DNA of 64,000 nucleotides. It comes from Takakia lepidozioides (Eukaryota > Streptophyta > Takakiopsida > Takakiales > Takakiaceae). Location of the stretch: NCBI GenBank assembly GCA_030704615.1, contig CM060734.1, positions 38,456,042-38,520,041 on the forward strand, written 5' to 3'. The notes beneath the pieces are model-generated. The model was not told the DNA's origin, did no database searches, and was given only the letters and a program-made list of their open reading frames with translations. This document shows positions 58,101 through 64,000 of the stretch, in pieces; position 1 is the stretch's first letter, and each line of letters begins with the position of its first letter. The translations under genes and the position numbers were made by a program.

Positions 58101-61098
58101 TGAGAAAAATTTCAACAACAAAAAACTCAATCAAATGCACCTAAGATCCCCCACACTAAGTGTGTTAGAGGATTTCTGAGAGAAAGTATGCACTTCCCTG
58201 AGCGAGAGAGGGATCATGTACTCATAAGATGTGAAAGAGAGACATATACAAAGGGAGAAATAGAGGAGAAGACAAGACAAAAGTTACAGACCTCTGTAAC
58301 CGAGTTCTGATTGACGTTCTTCCTAGAGATAAGTTTGACAGATGGATTTGGCGCGTCAGTAAAATAACCTCGAAACTTGCGCTTACAGAACCGTTCAAAA
58401 TCAACCAGGGTGAGTGCACGCCGTTGCATTTCCTTGTTTTCTTCTTGCTTCGTCTCCACCTGCATCAGAACGTTACGCAGAGATTGCTGACATTGCCGGT
58501 TCTTTCTCAATGCATCTGCAACTACCCTCACATTTTCCGGGAGCTCCCTCTCCTGCACAGATGGGTCCTCAGCGCCTCCCTTATTCGGCGATGCCGTTTC
58601 CTCCCCCAGCCCTGTACCAGAATGTAACACTGAGAGTTTGGCCTAAAACCTGCACTCTTAAGTTAGGAAAAGAGCAGTACTTCCTTAAGGGATATAGCAA
58701 GGCTGGGCTTCAAATTTGAGACATTATATGATGATTATTGCTGCAGCAACAATTTGTTCAAACAGTGGAGTTGGTTGAAACACCTTCTCTAGAATCCCAT
58801 ATTTCAAAGACTTTGGCTAAATTGGCCTTGGGATGAAGTTGAAAATGAGGTCTAAGACCTAGAAACCATAACTTGACTGCCTAAGCTCTAGACAAGACAA
58901 AAGAGTGTTTTCAGTTCTACCAACTGTGAAAGCACTGCAATTATGAACAGTCTGCAGGTTCCACAATGAGAACGCCTACATATATATGAGCTCCCTCCTC
59001 AACCCTACCATTGAGTGCACCAAATCTGAGTTAACGGTTCACCTTGCAAATTATCCTCCAAATTGGCATCAAACTCAGCATCTCCATTCCACTGAGCAGG
59101 AAGAAAGCTTGTGAGTGAAGCTGTAGCATCCATGGCAAGGGGGATTCTATCTTCGTTTTCGTCAGTAGAGTTGTTGTTGCATTCAGGAAGAGCCTCTGCC
59201 TCTTTTTTGCCAAACGTGACTTGCTCATCTGTCCCCACCTTAAAGCACATTTCAATACAATTTTACAGCACAGATATGCACGGTCCACTATGAATCACTA
59301 TGGGTGATACTACCAACAGCTGTTCAATTTTTCTCCCCCTCCCTCTCTCCGCCCTATTCTAGTACCATGACTGGCAGTGCAACTACAGTCACTTTTGTCA
59401 CTGTAAAAGGTGGCCACAGTAGCAGTGTTAATCTATCCCCATGATTTCTGTCAATGGCTGCCACTATCTAAACTTGATTTCCTATGGACAAATTCTCCTT
59501 GGCCACATGTGAGCACTGTGGCAATTTCGGGCTGACTTGCCATCCCTGCTAGGTCAATTCATAGACGACTTCCAAGGAAGGTAGTATTGTGAGGGGCAGG
59601 GGCAAGCCATAACTGACATTGGGAAAGAACCATCAATCAGCACATCTCAAGTAACTTCCCTATGTCAACCCTTATGTTCACACTCAATCATGGATGGTAA
59701 CCCTGGTTGTTGGGAGCTCAGCCATGTCAGGCGAAAACCCCACAACTGGCATTAGTAACCAGAATGGACTATGCCCTTAGCTCATTCACAGGCCACTGGA
59801 TCTCAATCTCTCCCTCTCTCTCTCTGGTCACAAGGCTGCTGCAGGCACACTCTACAGAAGTACAGTATCATCTTGAAAACCGAAGCCTATCAAATGGTGT
59901 TGTACCAGAAATGGCAAGTTATTGATGATGATATATCCCTCTCTTACTTCCTCATTTTCTTTCTTTCTCAGTTCCGCCCATGGTCTATATGGCCACAAGG
60001 CTACAGCAAACAACATCTCATGAGAACAGTCTCTTTCTTTCTAAGAGGCAAGGTTTGAAGTTAGTGACAGTCCTTTTCCACACAAATAAAAACCTGTGTA
60101 ATAACATACAGTATCTGTGAGAGAAAATAAAAGCAAGTACCTTGCAAATCAAGGTCACTTGCAGCAAGGATTGGCTCAGGCTCATCATTGGCACCGTCAA
60201 TCTCTGGGCCACCATTTCTGTCTGCGCCCTTGCTTTGAACCTTTTCAAAGTTCATCTTCGAAACTCTTGCAGCCTTGGTAAGATCCAGGGCCCCATAAAT
60301 CTTTTCAACTGACCGTAAAACCTCATCATCATCATCCTCTTCTTCCTCCTCGGCAGGCATGCTGGCCATGAGGTCTTCAGTAGTCCCCAAGCCATCAAAA
60401 GCACTTGATCGATCATGTGACAGGGGATCAGAGCTGGACAATCTCTTCTCAATAGAAAGCAGAAGTGCTTCATCATCATCCTCATCTTCATCCTCATAGT
60501 TGAGAGTCGCTGTGCCTCTGGAACCAAAGCTTGCATCCCCACCTCGGCTGTCATTCACCTAGACAGCAAACACACAATCTATGCGCGATGAATCACAGAA
60601 ATAACATGCCATGAAACAGTGATCAACTTGGTTAAACTGACCCCAAAAACATCATGAACACCCTTGAAACCTTTTCAAAAAGGTTTTCAGTCATCTCTCA
60701 GAATATGCCACAGCTAAAAGTGTTACAAAAACACAAGTCTTGCTCACATTGAACCTGTTTTGATACAGTTGTAATCACGGGGATGCTTCACTCTCATATT
60801 TCCAGTACTGGAGGTTTGAAACATGAGCCATGACCCCCTCTGAATGGCTACTCCAGGAAATTCCATTTTCACATGTTAGGATACATGCCTCAGAGTACAC
60901 ATGCAGAACATTTCGGAGCACCATTATTCAAATGACCAGAATATTCCAATATAATCATCTAGATGCATCAGGGCTCCTAAAAAAGATCCCACCGCCAGGT
61001 AGAGACTAACTCTTCCATACGAAGATTTGCTACGACAAAGCCTTGAGAGAATACCCCTCCCAGAATACACTACACCTCCCCTTCTAATCTATAAACAC

Positions 61099-61177
<79 letters not shown>

Positions 61178-61324
61178 GATTAATCAAAGAATGCTAGTAC
61201 ATACATGCATCTGACAGGCACGTTTCAATGCGTGCATCTGATTCTGAAAATCTTCATCGAACCCTTCTTCCTCTTCCTCCTCGTCCTCATCATCGCTGTG
61301 ATATGGGGCAAGGTTGGGCGCCAT
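52149..61324 (-). CDS. SNAPC4: SNAPC4 (SNAP190)-like snRNA promoter factor
   Basis: Exons in transcript order: 61324-61205, 60558-60141, [59238-59043 alternative], 58611-58292, 57624-57428, 57174-57022, 56469-56155, 55522-55364, 54860-54708, 54430-54185, 53938-53169, 53055-52819, 52513-52149 (TGA). Without the bracketed exon all phases join to 1150 residues. The start is MAPNLAPYHSDDEDEEEE. The DNA-binding core has a half repeat (SAEDIREALQCIDWNEVSRI), then four MYB repeats: GPWTKAEDKKLL to RTTAQCFTRYQRSL; SAWTPEEDAQL to QCMHRW; GRWQLEEDMRLK to QCRERW; DDWTPKENKQL to QCFRHW. This 4.5-repeat layout, and QFPMDFNVRKWTAKERESL before it, are diagnostic of the SNAPc subunit that recognises the upstream sequence element of snRNA genes for Pol II and Pol III. 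The basic C-terminal half (exons 11-13) contains an internal 22-residue tandem repeat (ELVPRRCKK, TATVCRPSLN) and two exon-end copies of an LR-AAR motif. Introns hold LINE fragments. Confidence 0.92.
54927..55274 (+). mobile_element. LINE 3' end in SNAPC4 intron 8 (antisense)
   Basis: The frame reads LCPACIGRSKEIETEEHF then FFYCPLYYEIRGRF and VFHYEDQKCLAAYLHEAF, ending in TAA at about 55165. This is the C-terminal zinc-ribbon of a LINE reverse transcriptase ORF. The 3' UTR ends with repeated TTTCA units (about 55253-55272) instead of poly(A). It is strongly 5'-truncated and opposite to the host gene. Confidence 0.8.
55590..55880 (-). mobile_element. Second LINE 3' end in SNAPC4 intron 7 (sense)
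   Basis: The minus strand reads REIETEEHLFHF and, in another frame, VFHYKDPNNMAAYMHES, matching the LINE tail at 54927 in inverted orientation. It ends near ATTCCATTTCAG. It has stops and a frameshift, so it is older. Confidence 0.7.
55890..56095 (+). mobile_element. LINE zinc-ribbon fragment in SNAPC4 intron 7
   Basis: The plus strand reads DFQCPMCGRSEDNIHFLIQC, the CPxC...H...C element of a LINE C-terminus, from a related but distinct family. It is broken shortly after and abuts the fragment at 55590-55880. Confidence 0.6.
59980..60050. repeat. GA-associated short repeat, inverted copy
   Basis: TATGGCCACAAGGCTACAGC, AACATCTCATGAGAACA and TCTCTTTCTTTCT are the reverse complement of the family copies at 12731 and 18886. 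It lies in a SNAPC4 intron. Confidence 0.6.
61102..61172. repeat. (GA)n microsatellite in SNAPC4 intron 1
   Basis: An uninterrupted run of about 35 GA units ends 33 bp from the end of exon 1. On the transcribed strand it is a long TC tract just inside intron 1. Confidence 0.95.
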
Positions 61325-63212
61325 GTCTCTAAATTGTCTTGTCTCCGATTGGGAGGTATATCATCCCCTGTCCGATTCATGAGATATAACTCGACTCCTC
61401 TCGCAGAACGAATGCATGGCCACCTTCTCAGAATCAGGGATCATGGTTCTTTCTCCTTGGGATTGATGGTTCTTGGTCATCATCATTGGCACCTGATAAA
61501 CCTCCCTCCCTCCCTCCCTCTCTCTCTCTCTCTGAAGCACCATTTCATTTCTTTCTCTGAGTGCATCAAAATCTCTCTCTCAATTGCGTAAAACTAGTAC
61601 GACAAATCTCAGGAGAGCATTCATCGAAGACTATTATCGTTCTGCATTCAAAGAACACCGCGCATCATCCTCTCTCCCACATACTCCACCCGGAAATCCG
61701 AATTTCACTTCGGATTATTCAAGTCAGAGCAAAGCAGTGAGGGCAGAGTTCCGTTATCGAGGATTCTCTAGGAATAGACGTCTTACTGCTTCTCTCATAC
61801 ATGCCCTTATACATTCTCAGGATTGAATGACAGAACCGCAAAGCAAGTAGCCATCGATCTTTAGTAGCTACTTTATCCAATACAGATACTTCTGATTTCT
61901 GCCCGGAAATCGAAGCTTATTGTACAAATCTCTGTAGAAGTATTGGGATCATACTATCATGTACGTGGGATATGTTCAGTGCAGCATCCACCCATCTCAT
62001 CGCGGCTCCCACGCCGCTCGGGATTCCCTACAAGCTTCCTCAAAACCTCTTTCCCGCTCCAGCACAGATGGAAATTGAGGAGCAGCAAGGCCGACGGGTT
62101 CAAAAACATGTCGAGGATGTAGAACCCCACGGCTTGACACCAGCCACGACCCGCCATTGCCAGCGTCGCATCTACAAATCCATCACCGTTTATCCAGCAA
62201 CTTCCCACTCAACATTTGAACTCTCTCGAACTTGTGGAAAAACCTTAACAGCTCCCTGGATCGAGGGATCGAAGGTTTAGTTAGGGTTTAGCATGGCGTC
62301 GCTTGTATTAGGGTGCTGGAGGTGGCTGATTGAGTAATGGCTCCTCCTCTGTGAATGAAGAGATGTACTTTCGTCCATAATTAGTTGAACTACAATACAA
62401 ATTTTATAGTCCCTGCCTTTAAGTTAAGCAAAGGGTTTTGATGCTAGGGACCGATACTCGCGATGAAGTTTCGAATTAGGTCAAGACAAGTGTAGAAGGA
62501 GTATTTCATCCTTATGCATGAATGAATGAAATCCTTGGATGAATAATTTTATGCATGTGTGACAGGTTGTGCTGAGTATGGTAGGGCTTGCATGTATTCT
62601 ATGCATTTTATTTTATTTTTTATTTTAATTTTGAAAAAGGCCCAAGATAGGCCGAAAAGAGAGAGAGAGAATGTTCGCTCAGTTTGAGGGGAACACAAAG
62701 GAACATAAATTACCTTTGTCAAAGGGCTAACGCCAGTAGTATGACTTGCCTTGGAACAGACAGCTGATCCGAGTTTTCCATATATCCTCTAAAAATCCCT
62801 TCACACAAGCATCAATCTGTTGTGTGTGGTTTGTCCAATAACGAAGAACAACCAGTATTCTTGCTCACGTAAGTCAACATTCCGCCGCTTACAATCAGCA
62901 ATCCCCCTTCGTTATATGTCTATATTATGTTCAGAGGACGTCTTTGTTGCTGATTTAGGCAGACATTGTTTCAAAAGTTTGTTTCACCAAGGCGATTTGT
63001 AAATCCTGATTAGGTGCGACAATTGAAGCGCTTTCTCTCTCTGTTCAGATGATCTAAGACACAAGCTCTCAGGGGGTGTGTCATTCCGCAATGCTTTGCA
63101 TATAGTGGAAGCAAAGAGTAAACAGTCTTTTCAGTGACACTCGACCTACGAGTTCAAATTAGAGTCAACGTCCTCCTAATCTGGATGTACTGAATAGTAA
63201 CACCCTGAATAG
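61325..63212. other. SNAPC4 5' flank, telo-box, uncertain small ORF
   Basis: 61325-62280 is the upstream region of the SNAPC4-like gene, with a (CT/CCCT) tract at about 61500-61533. At about 62281-62291 TTAGGGTTTAG contains a telo-box core (AAACCCTAA on the minus strand), a motif common in promoters of plant housekeeping genes. A minus-strand frame at 61957-62173 (MAGRGWCQAVGFYILDMFLN...) would encode a 72-residue protein with a hydrophobic segment; I do not recognise it. 62655-62765 is a right-half copy of the GA-associated short repeat (GCCAGTAGTATGACTTGCC). Confidence 0.4.
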
Positions 63213-63602
63213 AATATCCAGCCTTTCTTCGGAGGAGGCACTCGAACTTCCTCTGAGATTGAGTTCGCCAACGATGACTTTCTGTTGAAAACGTCTGACT
63301 TCCTCTGGGCACACTCTCTCCCACAAGGTGCAACTAGAAACCACCCCTGCTCCAATCCCATGGGCCCAGACTCCCCAGAAATAAGCACTGTTGACTTACC
63401 TCCCTCCCTTGTTCTTGTGAGTGGGCAAGATTTGTTGCGCGACCGGCAGCTCGAGTACGTTGAGATGCTAAAAATGGCACGCAAGAGTGTTCGGATGCTG
63501 TACTACGAAGCTGCCGACCATAGTCTTCTTTTCAGCGCGACAAAGGAGACAGAACTTGCATTCAAGGACGTAATGCTTTATTTGAAGCAGATAAATGAGT
63601 GA
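63213..63602 (+). pseudogene. CXE carboxylesterase, C-terminal fragment
   Basis: The open frame follows a TAG at 63210-63212. It contains NIQPFFGGGTRTS, TSDFLWAHSLPQGATRNHP, PSLVLVSGQDLLRDRQLEYV (with the catalytic Asp) and YYEAADHSLLF (with the catalytic His), ending TGA at 63600-63602. This is the last part of a plant CXE/GID1-like alpha/beta-hydrolase. The nucleophile-Ser region and everything before it are absent upstream, and the stop lies where the strand before QPFFGG should be. It is therefore a fragment. Its family is the same as that of the N-terminal fragment at 9937-10315, but strand and location differ, so they need not be halves of one gene. Confidence 0.8.
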
Positions 63603-64000
63603 TGGACACATTGGATTGGACACTGAAACTCTTGATGCCTGAGAATAAACCATCTCCACTAGATGAAACTAGGTGTGTCACCAACCGATCTGACTCAGTA
63701 TACTTCAGACTCCAGACTCATGCAGTACTGTACTGTATGTGTACTGATGAGTACTGTATGTGTTCCAAAAATATGGAATGGTGAGGTTCGCATGAATAAG
63801 TGTGTACACGAGCTCCATCTTCGTTCCAAGAGATCGGAAAGTGATCGAATGTTCTTGCCCTGAGTTCTCCGTCGTCCAACGAACGATGCTTGTCCTCCGT
63901 CAACTAAACAGCTTAATGTTTGAACGATTGAACCACCCAGGCAAGCCTCAAGTCTTTGAATAAGACAATCGAAACCCACAACTGATTCTGGATTGCGATG
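63603..64000. other. 3' flank; no gene seen
   Basis: No gene recognised. It has short GTACTGTATGTGTACTGATG-type near-repeats at about 63727-63765. Confidence 0.5.

Noticed and set aside
62277-62292. Telomere-like TTAGGGTTTAG
   Set aside because: Only about one and a half units, so not a telomeric array; kept only as a possible promoter telo-box.

Overview
The window looks like nuclear DNA of a land plant, most likely a non-seed plant (bryophyte, lycophyte or fern); that placement is inference. The evidence is GT-AG introns of about 100-1000 bp, a plant-type chloroplast/thylakoid polyphenol oxidase, a plant-type F-box/LRR protein of the VFB/SKIP2 family, plant carboxylesterase (CXE/GID1-like) fragments, chromodomain Ty3/gypsy elements primed by initiator tRNA-Met, plant-type LINEs and a MULE transposase. 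There is no bacterial operon structure, and I found no rRNA or tRNA gene and no CRISPR array.

Layout. 1-1533 is a 116-bp satellite whose units each carry a 38-bp palindrome. 1650-4415 is a broken MULE-type transposase gene with a Cys/His zinc domain, and 5024-5830 (minus) is a broken cytosine-C5 methyltransferase of retroelement type. 6226-9159 is a polyphenol oxidase gene with its repeat-rich upstream region; a single-base frameshift lies in the transit peptide. 9937-10315 (minus) is exon 1 of a CXE carboxylesterase, frameshifted and lacking its second exon. 11110-20435 (minus) is a 21-exon gene for a TTC27-like TPR protein (1014 aa when joined). 21498-28448 is a complete Ty3/gypsy chromovirus with two LTRs and a 5-bp target duplication; 28721-32336 is a truncated relative in the same orientation. 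32690-33390 is a decayed pogo/Tigger-like transposase, and 34200-35995 is a LINE remnant with part of ORF1. 37904-39804 is the F-box/LRR gene. 42440-45760 (minus) is a 5'-truncated LINE with a reverse transcriptase. 46593-47405 is a non-autonomous element with TTAA flanks and CCCTTAA termini (piggyBac-like). 48-51 kb is repeat-rich intergenic DNA. 52149-61324 (minus) is a SNAPC4-like gene with four and a half MYB repeats. 63213-63602 is a C-terminal CXE fragment.

Three genes look intact: TTC27-like (ribosome and RNA-processing-linked TPR protein in other eukaryotes), VFB/SKIP2-like (substrate receptor of an SCF ubiquitin ligase) and SNAPC4-like (DNA-binding subunit of the snRNA promoter complex). 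They are unrelated housekeeping genes, not a pathway cluster. The rest is dominated by mobile elements. The same LINE 3'-end family and a GA-associated short repeat recur inside the introns of both large genes.

Points most worth a second look: the palindromic satellite with a three-unit higher-order repeat and a strong 5' splice-site consensus in every unit; the retroelement-type cytosine methyltransferase next to the MULE; the TTAA-flanked MITE; the F-box intron bounded by a 14-bp direct repeat across both splice sites; and two mutually consistent in-frame splice forms predicted for SNAPC4. All family assignments are by reading protein motifs; no database search was possible.
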